This document shows, piece by piece, positions 17,747-24,848 of a stretch of DNA of 53,219 bases. Every line of letters starts with the position of its first letter. The first letter of the stretch is position 1. Source of the DNA: Porphyromonas levii DSM 23370 (GTDB lineage Bacteria > Bacteroidota > Bacteroidia > Bacteroidales > Porphyromonadaceae); contig NZ_KB904316.1 of assembly GCF_000379925.1 (NCBI RefSeq), positions 189 through 53,407 on the forward strand, in the 5' to 3' direction. The notes below the pieces were generated by a model. It was not told the DNA's origin. It saw only the letters and a list, made by a program, of their open reading frames with translations, and did no database searches. The position numbers and the translations under genes are program-made.

Positions 17747-18180
17747 TACTGTAGCCTGGTCTTGATAAAGTCATCAAATAAAGGGGCGAGCGACTGAGCA
17801 CGCTCTAAATCGTAGCTTTTGATCCATCTGGTGAAAGCCGAGAAAACACTCACAATCTCGGACACACCCACTTCAGTCTCTAGATTCTTAATGGCGGCAG
17901 AGACCTTGCTAATGATGTCACTTTCCGCTGTAGTTGGATACCTCCGCTCTGAGCGCTGAGCGATGTCGTTGTTGAGCTCCTCTATCTGTCGATAAAGTGC
18001 CTTAAGCTGCTCCTCTTTTGTCATGGAGATGCTGGCACGCAGCTTCTCCCACCCTTCACGAGTCACCCATCTACTCACGGTTTGTGGCGTTACTCCAACC
18101 CTCTCGGCAATCTCCTTTTGCTGTAGTCGCTCTGTCACAAATAGCACCTTGGCGAGCTCTTTTTTCTGTGCTGATGTCAT
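17746..18180 (-). CDS. Terminase small subunit (HTH; DUF1804/gp27-like)
   Basis: 144 residues from the ATG at 18180. A longer frame begins at 18276 but crosses the late promoter and the terminator region, while 18180 has a strong GGGAGG ribosome-binding sequence. Residues 15-45 (QQKEIAERVGVTPQTVSRWV) form a helix-turn-helix, followed by a long helical region (residues 50-120). Known: small terminase subunits recognise the packaging site through an N-terminal HTH. It is the first gene after the late promoter at 18208-18270 and abuts the large subunit. Confidence 0.85.
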   Translation of the reverse strand: MTSAQKKELAKVLFVTERLQQKEIAERVGVTPQTVSRWVTREGWEKLRASISMTKEEQLKALYRQIEELNNDIAQRSERRYPTTAESDIISKVSAAIKNLETEVGVSEIVSVFSAFTRWIKSYDLERAQSLAPLFDDFIKTRLQ

Positions 18181-18207
18181 ATAAACCTCCCTAATTGTAT
18201 TCGTTTG

Positions 18208-18270
18208 GCGCAAATATAGAGTTATAGACTGCGCCGCACAAAAATGTATGACACTGTGACACACATTTCT
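18208..18270 (-). promoter_or_regulatory. Late promoter module, copy 1 (terminase/head block)
   Basis: On the minus strand: a 23-bp dyad (18244-18266), -33 TTTG (18239-18242), 20-base spacer, -7 TATATTTG (18211-18218), then terS 30 bases on. 18230-18270 is identical to 12050-12090, while the spacer between the boxes differs. Known: Bacteroidetes sigma-70 promoters use TTTG and TAnnTTTG at this spacing. The dyad, just upstream of the -33 box, is a likely binding site of a late activator. Confidence 0.85.
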
Positions 18271-18274
18271 ACAC

Positions 18275-18311
18275 AAAAAAGAGACGGGGCACCATCACGG
18301 CGTCCCGTCTC
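18275..18311 (-). terminator. Intrinsic terminator of the early block
   Basis: 8-bp arms GAGACGGG (18281-18288) and CCCGTCTC (18304-18311) with a 15-base loop; on the minus strand the hairpin is followed by TTTTTT at 18275-18280. It lies after the last early gene (stop 18335) and before the late promoter, separating early from late transcription. Confidence 0.88.
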
Positions 18312-18334
18312 ACTCAAACTAAAAATTATGAAGA

Positions 18335-18559
18335 CTATTTCTTTTCTTTGTTTTCTCTCTTCTTGTGTCGCTCAAGCGATCTGAAGAACGAACGCTCGCT
18401 TATTGCGAACACGGGGAATACCTTGTGTCTGTATACCCACCGTTTACACCTATCGTGGCGTCCCTCTTCATACCACTCTTCCACAATCTTAGACACCTGA
18501 GCATCTCGCCTTCGCTGATTCATTAAGATGCTAGAGACCTGTTTTCCTCTCCCTCCCAT
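18335..18559 (-). CDS. Small basic protein, possible HTH regulator
   Basis: 74 residues, about a third Arg, Lys and His. The C-terminal part (CKRWVYRHKVFPVFAISERS) resembles a short helix-turn-helix-like motif seen in small proteins of Bacteroidetes Mu-like phages, with YRHKVFPVFAISERSFFR matching that pattern. It is the last gene of the early block, directly before the terminator and the late promoters, the position Mu uses for its late activator genes (Mor/C). That makes it one candidate for the protein binding the late-promoter dyad, but this is inference only. Confidence 0.55.
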   Translation of the reverse strand: MGGRGKQVSSILMNQRRRDAQVSKIVEEWYEEGRHDRCKRWVYRHKVFPVFAISERSFFRSLERHKKRENKEKK

Positions 18560-18563
18560 ACTG

Positions 18564-18917
18564 TCACGCTTCTAAATGTTTTACATAATCCAACACCACG
18601 TCCCACCCTTGCCAACCACCGACACACTTATCATCAACATAGAGGTCGGCGAAAACCTTTCGGCTGTCGTTCGAGTAGAGCTCGATATTACTTCGAGTAT
18701 TGCAATTGACGCCATCAAAGGGGACGCCCTTATCAAGCAAGAAATTAATCGCATCCAGAAGGTCTTGCCCCTCACGACATGTCCAGATGATGAGATGATG
18801 CCCCATCGCCTTCAGCTCTTCCACGGCTTGCTTTGCTCCTGCTACCAGCACGCCCACCGATGGGTATGGGCTGGCGTTGATCACGCCATCAAAATCTACT
18901 GCTATAATCATAGTCAA
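18564..18917 (-). CDS. HAD-like hydrolase domain protein
   Basis: 117 residues. The N-terminus IIAVDFDGVIN gives the HAD motif I Asp pair, HHLIIWTCREGQD fits motif II with the conserved Thr, and the C-terminal FADLYVDDKCVGG supplies the motif IV acidic residues. It is a compact HAD domain with no large cap. Known: such small HAD proteins occur in Bacteroidetes phages and may act on nucleotides or other phosphates. The start overlaps the preceding small gene by ATGA, so it belongs to the early operon. Substrate is unknown. Confidence 0.8.
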   Translation of the reverse strand: MTMIIAVDFDGVINASPYPSVGVLVAGAKQAVEELKAMGHHLIIWTCREGQDLLDAINFLLDKGVPFDGVNCNTRSNIELYSNDSRKVFADLYVDDKCVGGWQGWDVVLDYVKHLEA

Positions 18918-19090
18918 AGTAATCCATTACGTTGTAAAATCCGCTTAGCAACCGCTTCGCTCACCTGCGTACGCTGCGACACAATGGTTAGGCAAGTCTT
19001 TCTAGACATGTAGGGGATATTAACCCTATAGAGGTGCACCAAATAGCGCTGTCGCGCCTCTGGTATCAGAAAATTACCCTTGTTATTCAT
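18914..19090 (-). CDS. Small hypothetical phage protein with possible HTH
   Basis: 58 residues from the ATG at 19090, which overlaps the DUF3164 stop by a few bases. An in-frame ATG at 19108 would add 6 residues. C-terminal TQVSEAVAKRILQRNGLL looks like a recognition helix region. The gene lies inside an unbroken chain of overlapping early genes and overlaps the HAD gene by ATGA, so it is probably real. I do not recognise a family. Confidence 0.55.
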   Translation of the reverse strand: MNNKGNFLIPEARQRYLVHLYRVNIPYMSRKTCLTIVSQRTQVSEAVAKRILQRNGLL

Positions 19091-19778
19091 GCTCACCCTC
19101 CTTTCCATCGTCTACAATATCCATAACATCTGTCATCCCGAGTGGAACATTGACCCACGCATTCGTCATGCTATCCTTCACCTCGCAGCGAATGTATCTC
19201 TTGGAGAGGCTAGGGAGATAACTCTCCTCTATGACGCGAACCCCCTCCAAAAACTCCTCCGACTTGCTCTCCTCTGCCACGCGCTTGAGCTGCATCACAC
19301 GACTCGCCTTGATGTTACCCTGAGCATCCTTAGCAAGAAGCTTCAGCACCATAGACACAAGCGCCTTGGAGTTTTGGTTCTCCACCAAACCTTCGAGGTA
19401 GTTCTTGACCATCTGTATACCATCATCCACCGTGTCGAGATACCCATCCGTAGTATGGTACCCAAGGATGATGCGCTTGGTGCCGTCACTATTGGTAAAG
19501 GTATGCGAGCGCTGCCCTTCACTGGTAAGCCCAAGCACATCACTCTTTAGCGCAATAAGCTCCGAAAACTGCTCAAACACCCTGCGCTTACTCATTTTAA
19601 GCCCCTCGCTCACTTGCTGCAACGTAGGCACCACCGCCGCCAGTACCTCGTCCACCATCGTGCGATACGCCTCGCGATTCTCTTTCCTCGCCTGCTCCCG
19701 CTCCTTCTGCGCCTTCCATGCTTGAAATTCCTCAAATTCACTCCTCTCTTGCTTTGTTGTCACTTGCTTAGTTTCCAT
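19083..19778 (-). CDS. DUF3164 family protein
   Basis: 231 residues. An N-terminal charged helix (1-75) is followed by the conserved DUF3164 core: GTKRIILGYHTTDGYLDTVDDG, then LVSMVLKLLAKDAQGNIKASRV and a C-terminal YIRCEVKDSM...LGMTD stretch. Known: the family is found almost only in Mu-like prophages, in the early region near the gemA gene, and its function is not established. Here too it follows gemA. No transmembrane segment or signal is visible, so it should be cytoplasmic. Confidence 0.85.
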   Translation of the reverse strand: METKQVTTKQERSEFEEFQAWKAQKEREQARKENREAYRTMVDEVLAAVVPTLQQVSEGLKMSKRRVFEQFSELIALKSDVLGLTSEGQRSHTFTNSDGTKRIILGYHTTDGYLDTVDDGIQMVKNYLEGLVENQNSKALVSMVLKLLAKDAQGNIKASRVMQLKRVAEESKSEEFLEGVRVIEESYLPSLSKRYIRCEVKDSMTNAWVNVPLGMTDVMDIVDDGKEGEHE

Positions 19779-19798
19779 ACACTTTTTCTTATTTATGA

Positions 19799-20314
19799 TT
19801 AGTTATACTTACCTACTTTTATTGGTGTATCGAGTGCTGCGCTCGATACGTACTTGATTGTCCGCCGCACTACCTTGGGTTGCGCCTCACGCACCTCCAT
19901 CGCCTTGGTCTCCTTCTCTCTACGCTTGCGATTGATACTCCACATCTTTCGGCGAAGCTGCTCCAGCTCTTCTAGCGTAAGCTGAGAAAAAGCCTTCCCC
20001 GCAATACGCTCTTCCTCCACAAAGGCATTCACCGCATCCCAATTCTTAGTATCTACGCCATACGCCTCTATCAGCTTCAATACCTGAGAGCGCTTTGAGC
20101 GCATCTTTCCATCTGCCTTGCGTGGCTTAAACCCGGTGCGCACCCTTAGCTGGCTCCGTAGTTGCTCTAGCTCGCCACCCGTGAGCTCACGCAGACTATC
20201 GGTGCGCCCTTTGCTCACAGAGGACACCAACACCCTCTTGAGCTCCTCTGTGCTCGCACCCTCTGCGGGGAGCTGCCCTATCATCGCCCAGATATCACTA
20301 AACCCTCTCATCAT
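19799..20314 (-). CDS. gemA: GemA/Mu gp16-like regulatory protein
   Basis: 171 residues. The core (RKADGKMRSKRSQVLKLIEA, then YGVDTKNWDAVNAFVEEERI and FSQLTLEELEQLRRKM) fits the GemA/DUF1018 family. Known: in Mu, GemA modulates host gene expression and DNA topology during lytic growth. The protein is basic near its ends, consistent with DNA contact. Start overlaps the preceding 105-residue gene by ATGA. The family is firmly recognised; the effect on this host is unknown. Confidence 0.82.
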   Translation of the reverse strand: MMRGFSDIWAMIGQLPAEGASTEELKRVLVSSVSKGRTDSLRELTGGELEQLRSQLRVRTGFKPRKADGKMRSKRSQVLKLIEAYGVDTKNWDAVNAFVEEERIAGKAFSQLTLEELEQLRRKMWSINRKRREKETKAMEVREAQPKVVRRTIKYVSSAALDTPIKVGKYN

Positions 20315-20628
20315 GCCAATGCGTCATACACCTTGCACCGTACCGACACCCCTAGGGTGCTCACTTGGTCTTCGAGTGCGTTGAACATACATATCATCAC
20401 AGCCATATCACTCACATCCATCGTGATGGCGAAGTGCCCTGCAAAAGACTTTTGCAGCCTGCGCTTCAGCCGAGCACCGAGCCGCACACCCATCACCATG
20501 ATAGCGAGCTCTACCACCCCTGCGGTGTCTCTATGCAGGAGGTAATACCCTAGCATCCCCAAGAGCGACTCAAGCTCTAGCCGAGTGAGCTTCATGCTAT
20601 ACTTATTATCCTTATCATTAATCGTCAT
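20311..20628 (-). CDS. Hypothetical early phage protein
   Basis: 105 residues, helical, with hydrophobic stretches (LESLLGMLGYYLL; VVELAIMVMGVRL) that are too short or too charged around them to be clear membrane spans. It overlaps both neighbours by ATGA (the second ATPase upstream, gemA downstream), so its expression is probably coupled to theirs. I do not recognise a family. Confidence 0.6.
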   Translation of the reverse strand: MTINDKDNKYSMKLTRLELESLLGMLGYYLLHRDTAGVVELAIMVMGVRLGARLKRRLQKSFAGHFAITMDVSDMAVMICMFNALEDQVSTLGVSVRCKVYDALA

Positions 20629-21245
20629 AGATCACGCCCCCAATAAACTTCGGCTTTCTCCTGCCACACATCCAAATACCCCTTCTTTCCTATAAAGCGC
20701 CCCTTGCTAAATGCTCTATATCCCTCCACCCACACTTTGAGCGATGCATCGTACATCACACCGACTGCCGACTTACCTTTTGGCTCGGAGCCATATGCAT
20801 GACTCACATAGACAATCAGATGGGCGGGGAATCGCTCCTTAAACGCGATATAATCCCTGTAGCTCATGCCGGTGTACTGAAAGCTATCGACAATCACGAT
20901 ACGAGGGCTACGACGCTTCTCGAGCCGCTCAGCAAGCGCCTCCATGCTCTCGCTCACAAAACGGAGGCTCCCATTCGACTCCATCATACCAAAGCGCTCC
21001 AGGGTGTTCATCATCGTGAGCCCCACACCCTCCTCCAGGCTATTGTAGAGCACTGTGCCGAACCTACAGAGCTCCTTTGCAAGCTTCATTACAAATGAGC
21101 TCTTCCCATTACCACTCTTCCCCCACACAATCCAAGTACCGCACGCCTCGGGCACCCCAATCATATCTCGCCACTCGGGCGATAGACTAAGAGTCTCTTT
21201 TTTCTGCGCCAATACCTGGCTTACACTCAATGCCTTTTTTGCCAT
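20625..21245 (-). CDS. RecA/RadA-like ATPase
   Basis: 206 residues. Walker A is WGKSGNGKSS (41-50) and Walker B RIVIVDSFQ (about 115-122, Asp120). The layout (short N-terminal segment, Walker A near 45, Walker B about 70 residues later) is that of the RecA/RadA/Sak4-like fold rather than of MuB. Known: phage ATPases of this class take part in DNA recombination, annealing or replication initiation. It lies right after the MuB-type gene with the 22-bp repeats and a hairpin between them. An activity in transposition or replication is likely but not shown. Confidence 0.75.
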   Translation of the reverse strand: MAKKALSVSQVLAQKKETLSLSPEWRDMIGVPEACGTWIVWGKSGNGKSSFVMKLAKELCRFGTVLYNSLEEGVGLTMMNTLERFGMMESNGSLRFVSESMEALAERLEKRRSPRIVIVDSFQYTGMSYRDYIAFKERFPAHLIVYVSHAYGSEPKGKSAVGVMYDASLKVWVEGYRAFSKGRFIGKKGYLDVWQEKAEVYWGRDL

Positions 21246-21285
21246 ATCTATTCTCTTCTTATTCGTGGATATCCACCGATTTATT

Positions 21286-21329
21286 CATCACTAGTATTCG
21301 CTACACCCATCACTAGTATTCGTTACACC
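21286..21329. repeat. 22-bp iteron array, two units (locus B)
   Basis: Units at 21286-21307 and 21308-21329, each starting CATCACTAGTATTCG and ending TACACC, differing at one base. ACTAGT recurs at 21290 and 21312, again exactly 22 bp apart. The same unit type occurs three times at 8808-8873. The array lies in the 184-bp gap between the MuB-type and RecA-like ATPase genes. Confidence 0.87.
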
Positions 21330-21383
21330 CATAAAAAGGAGCCACCGGGTCGGCAAGCTTCACTTTTCTCGGAATATATTTTA

Positions 21384-21421
21384 TTTTTCTTGGACTTCGT
21401 CACCACAGAGTCCCAGAAAAA
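21384..21421. other. Inverted repeat downstream of the MuB-type gene
   Basis: Arms TTTTTCT (21384-21390) plus GGACT (21392-21396) pair with AGTCC (21409-21413) plus AGAAAAA (21415-21421) around a single mismatch and a 12-base loop. The stem is symmetrical with U-A pairs at its base, but no free U-tract follows, so a terminator role is uncertain. Confidence 0.5.
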
Positions 21422-21429
21422 TATACGCT

Positions 21430-22287
21430 TCAGCCTCTGTACTTCAAGACACACTTCTTCACTCGCCTAAGGTCGAAATCGTACCGCTCTGCATCTCTTA
21501 TAACGTCACCGATGAGCGACTCATCCACCAGTCCATTAGCCATGCAGATGCCATACACATCATTGGGCGTGGTGCGGTCTACCACATAGAAGCGCCGACC
21601 AATCCTCGAGTGCAGCTCGTTGTACCCCCGTTTGTTGCACCGAAGCCCCGAGCCCATGCGCTTCTCTATATAATTCGTGCTCAGCATCACCATACCACAA
21701 TGCCCTTCGAGCTGGTTGTAGATGCTCACGCAATAGAGCATTATCGAGTCCACAAGCTTATCCGCCTCATCAAGCACAAGGAGAGGATGCTCTTTATCTC
21801 TCAGGTAGCCCAAAAATTCGTCCATCCTCCCCTTTAGCGATGTGGCATAGCTCTTCTCTCCCATCGCCCTCAGGCAGGCATCCAAGAAGTCACCACGACG
21901 CATGTCCTCACTACAGAGCACATATACCACATTGGCATGAGACTGAGCATAAGTGCGTGCTGTGGTACTCTTGCCGGCTCCGGCTTCTGCCACCACCCAA
22001 GTACAATTAGCCACCTGCTGCGCATCGTCGAGCACGGCAGTGATCTCCTTATACGCATTGGTCTCCACTTCTACCCACCCCTCTACTTTGCGAGCGAGTT
22101 GTACGCCTATCTTCTGCAGCATCTCTTCACTAATGCGCCCAAGATCGCCACGTATGATGTCACCCACTGTGGTGGTGCCGATGCCGAGTTGGTTGGCTGC
22201 CTTGCGCTGGGAGCCTAGTCGCTTCACCAGCTTCTGTAGTTCTTCTCTGACTAGTTCTTGCTTCATAATTGTATCTATTTCTTTCAT
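21430..22287 (-). CDS. MuB-type AAA+ ATPase, target DNA activator
   Basis: 285 residues. Residues 22-50 (KRLGSQRKAANQLGIGTTTV) form an N-terminal helix-turn-helix, followed by Walker A AEAGAGKST (100-108) and Walker B LLVLDEADK (169-177). The protein continues with STNYIEKRMGSG, a sensor-like segment. This is the domain order of Mu B: HTH then AAA+. Known: MuB binds target DNA non-specifically, activates the transposase and provides target immunity. The gene follows the transposase gene within a few bases, as in Mu. Confidence 0.9.
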   Translation of the reverse strand: MKEIDTIMKQELVREELQKLVKRLGSQRKAANQLGIGTTTVGDIIRGDLGRISEEMLQKIGVQLARKVEGWVEVETNAYKEITAVLDDAQQVANCTWVVAEAGAGKSTTARTYAQSHANVVYVLCSEDMRRGDFLDACLRAMGEKSYATSLKGRMDEFLGYLRDKEHPLLVLDEADKLVDSIMLYCVSIYNQLEGHCGMVMLSTNYIEKRMGSGLRCNKRGYNELHSRIGRRFYVVDRTTPNDVYGICMANGLVDESLIGDVIRDAERYDFDLRRVKKCVLKYRG

Positions 22288-22292
22288 ACTCT

Positions 22293-24389
22293 TTATATTT
22301 TACTTATCATTTTACCTCTAGCTTCTTCGTCACTAAGTGGCGCAAAGCTGTATCTATCCATCTTACTCTCCTCTTTTTTGATTTGAGCAAGAGACACCTT
22401 GCTACCTTTTACGCTAATCTCCGAGCTTTGCACTTCACAAGCAATCACCTTAGCACGCTCGACCACCGCTTCGTTGTCTGCCTTCGAAGCGCCTAGAAGG
22501 CGAGGATAGTTGTACGCCTCGTGCTGTGCCATCTTGATATCGATAGCCATACCCTGAGCGTTGCGCTCTATGCGCATCTGACGGTCGCCCTCGAGGAATG
22601 CGGCAGTCGCCACCTCGTCGTAGGCAGTGCGGTCCTCTGCCGCCATCGCTATCTTCACGGCCGGGTATAAGTACCGCTCGAAGCGCCATGAATCGTCACT
22701 ATCCACACGGTAAATCGCTATCTTCGTGTGGTCCATAGGGTCGTACTTCACCCCAAACTGGCGGAGCGTATTATCCATACGCCAGGCAAAGTCCACCTTA
22801 CCCTCCTCGGTGTACGCCTCGTAGTGGTACTCCTTTTTGTCTATTTCTATTGTGAGACCACCCTGAGCAAAGGTGCTCATGCGCTCTCGCCTCTCATAGA
22901 ATAGCTCCAACATATCCTCCTCGGTGAGGGCAGGGTGCTCCGGGTTGGCACACTCTACATCGTAGAGCTGCTGACGGGTGCTCTTCTCGCCCGTAGGTAC
23001 CTGGCTATTCCACTCTGCAATCCACTCTGCCACCCTATCGCGCAAGGTGTCGTGGGTAGGAAGGTGCTCTAGATTGGCACCAATCCACTCTTCGTTGCTA
23101 CCACTAAGCTTCCCCCTGGCAGTAACATTGTAGCCAGTGAAGTAGGGGGAATGACTAAGTACACTCTTCTGGAATTGCCTAATAAGTGCTTCGGCAGGGT
23201 TGGCTTGCTTGCGGTAGGGCGTCTTGAAGCGCACACCCACCACACTAAGGCGAGAAAAGAAACCTACACGGTCGAGCTTCCTCTGCGAGCTCTGGTTGTC
23301 CATCACTAACTGAAATGGCTTCACACCCGCACGCTCTACCGCCATGCGAAAGGCAGGATACTGAGTACCGTAGGCACTCTCCTGACCTAAGGACCACCCA
23401 ACGCAATAGCCTGTACAGACATCGAAGATCATGTAGATATCGGTGGTGACCTTTTTGCCCTCTTCATTGAGATAATAGATATTGAGCTTGGTGCCATCTG
23501 CCGCCCAAAGAGCATTGGAGTGCTGCGGCTTGGTGAGTGACACAAACTGTGCGCCATACTTGGTATTCACCACACTCTCGCCCTGCTGTACACTTAGCCA
23601 AAGAGGCTCGATGGCAGGATCGCTTAGGAAGTCGCGCACGGTGGAGACACTAGAGATACAAGCCCAACCCTTTTCGGGTGCCACACTATTAAACTTGAGG
23701 AGCGCTGTCTCGAAACTGTGCACATACTCACGGCTGCGCATGAGACCGATAAGATACTCGCCGACCTCTGCACTCACCTTGCGCGTATTGCTATTGCCCA
23801 CCTTGTCACTAATAAGACAAGGGTAACCTTGTTTCTTATACTCGCCAACCTTTTTCTGAAGCCTACCCTTGCTCCGTGGGAGTGTGTGTGCGTAGTCTTG
23901 ACGCAGCTCTTCGCAATACTGAAGGATGAGATCCCAGATGTTTTTACGCTTGTTATTGAGCTTATTGCTCATCTGGACTAGGGTGCCTTGGCGCTCGATA
24001 AGCGCATTGAGCACACGGGCATTGAGCTCATATTCGTCTGCAAGATAATCGGGAAGACGCACCATCGCACCACCAAGCTCGTAGCGGTACTCATAGCGGA
24101 AGTACCTGCGAGCACTAAGGTCTTCCGCCAGCCAGGCAAGCTCGCCCTTGGGCTGCAGGGTTTCGTGCGGATCGCCATAGCGTGCCACAATCTTTGCCTT
24201 GGCTTTGGTGGGGAGGGTGTCGTACTCAATGAGCGCCCTCACCCCTTCACCATGAGCTTTGCGAGCGTAGATGGCGGTCTTGCGGCGCAACCAGCTCTTC
24301 AGCGTATTGTGACGCACTATCGGATCGTCACCACCCGTGAGATCCTCAAAGCTTACACATATACGCCCCTGGTAATACTCCATATTCAT
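22293..24389 (-). CDS. Mu A-type DDE transposase
   Basis: 698 residues. The catalytic core shows Asp298 (WAADGTK), Asp364 (VMDNQSS) and Glu400 (NPAEALIRQFQ): spacing 66 and 36, i.e. the D,D(35)E pattern. Upstream (1-60 and 100-260) lie Mu-type HTH/DNA-binding domains, and after residue 460 follows a Mu-transposase C-terminal domain. Known: this enzyme pairs the phage ends, nicks and joins them to target DNA, using MuB. Length is close to Mu A (663). The start at 24389 comes right after the HTH gene; the order early regulator, A, B matches Mu. Confidence 0.95.
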   Translation of the reverse strand: MNMEYYQGRICVSFEDLTGGDDPIVRHNTLKSWLRRKTAIYARKAHGEGVRALIEYDTLPTKAKAKIVARYGDPHETLQPKGELAWLAEDLSARRYFRYEYRYELGGAMVRLPDYLADEYELNARVLNALIERQGTLVQMSNKLNNKRKNIWDLILQYCEELRQDYAHTLPRSKGRLQKKVGEYKKQGYPCLISDKVGNSNTRKVSAEVGEYLIGLMRSREYVHSFETALLKFNSVAPEKGWACISSVSTVRDFLSDPAIEPLWLSVQQGESVVNTKYGAQFVSLTKPQHSNALWAADGTKLNIYYLNEEGKKVTTDIYMIFDVCTGYCVGWSLGQESAYGTQYPAFRMAVERAGVKPFQLVMDNQSSQRKLDRVGFFSRLSVVGVRFKTPYRKQANPAEALIRQFQKSVLSHSPYFTGYNVTARGKLSGSNEEWIGANLEHLPTHDTLRDRVAEWIAEWNSQVPTGEKSTRQQLYDVECANPEHPALTEEDMLELFYERRERMSTFAQGGLTIEIDKKEYHYEAYTEEGKVDFAWRMDNTLRQFGVKYDPMDHTKIAIYRVDSDDSWRFERYLYPAVKIAMAAEDRTAYDEVATAAFLEGDRQMRIERNAQGMAIDIKMAQHEAYNYPRLLGASKADNEAVVERAKVIACEVQSSEISVKGSKVSLAQIKKEESKMDRYSFAPLSDEEARGKMISKI

Positions 24390-24399
24390 GCCTCCTTAC

Positions 24400-24765
24400 T
24401 TACTGCACATCAACTTTTCGAATGTAACGCTGCTGAAGGCGGACGTATTCTGCTATAGACAGCCCACTGACGCACTCTTGAACAATGCCGTCGATGTAGA
24501 CAACAATCTGCCCGTCTCTCATATCCGACACGATCCGAAGACGACCACCATACGTCTGCACCATCACGCCGATGTCAAATGTGGTATCTAGCTTCTCGCC
24601 TCCCACCACTTCACCACCCATCTCGATGGCCATATCTCTAACCCTGCGCGCGATGTCGGTGTGGCTGTTGTAAGAGAGCGCCTTATAGACCATGCGCCCT
24701 GTGACACCCATCACTTGGGCAATCTCTTCTATCATATGAGAGGTGGCAATAATTCTTTTCTTCAT
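24400..24765 (-). CDS. Early HTH regulator-like protein (Ner position)
   Basis: 121 residues. Residues 10-50 (IEEIAQVMGVTGRMVYKALS, then ARRVRDMAIEMGG) form a clear helix-turn-helix of the LacI-like or small-phage type, followed by a C-terminal beta-rich domain without recognised family. Its place as first gene of the early operon, between repressor and transposase, is that of Mu ner, which down-regulates early transcription. The homology to Ner itself is not evident, so only the role by position is proposed. Confidence 0.62.
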   Translation of the reverse strand: MKKRIIATSHMIEEIAQVMGVTGRMVYKALSYNSHTDIARRVRDMAIEMGGEVVGGEKLDTTFDIGVMVQTYGGRLRIVSDMRDGQIVVYIDGIVQECVSGLSIAEYVRLQQRYIRKVDVQ

Positions 24766-24848
24766 ACTTCTGATATCTATGCGTTCCTATTATTGGTATA
24801 TTTACAGCGTGCTCTAATATTGAACACGCAACAAAGACACGCAAAACT
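24766..24848. promoter_or_regulatory. Divergent early/repressor operator region
   Basis: 83 bases between the early HTH gene and the repressor gene. It contains an inverted repeat GCGTG (24807-24811) with CACGC (24825-24829), and the word ACACGCAA twice (24824-24831, 24836-24843). A TATATTTA box at 24797-24804 could be the -7 element for the repressor. This is the expected place for operators controlling the lysis/lysogeny choice; the protein-site pairing is inferred. Confidence 0.6.

Noticed and set aside
18181-18276. N-terminal extension of the terminase small subunit to 18276
   Set aside because: It would run through the late promoter and dyad; the start at 18180 has a strong ribosome-binding sequence and a conserved HTH soon after.
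21384-21421. Classical intrinsic terminator after the MuB-type gene
   Set aside because: The stem is present but there is no free U-tract after it on the transcribed strand; kept only as an inverted repeat.
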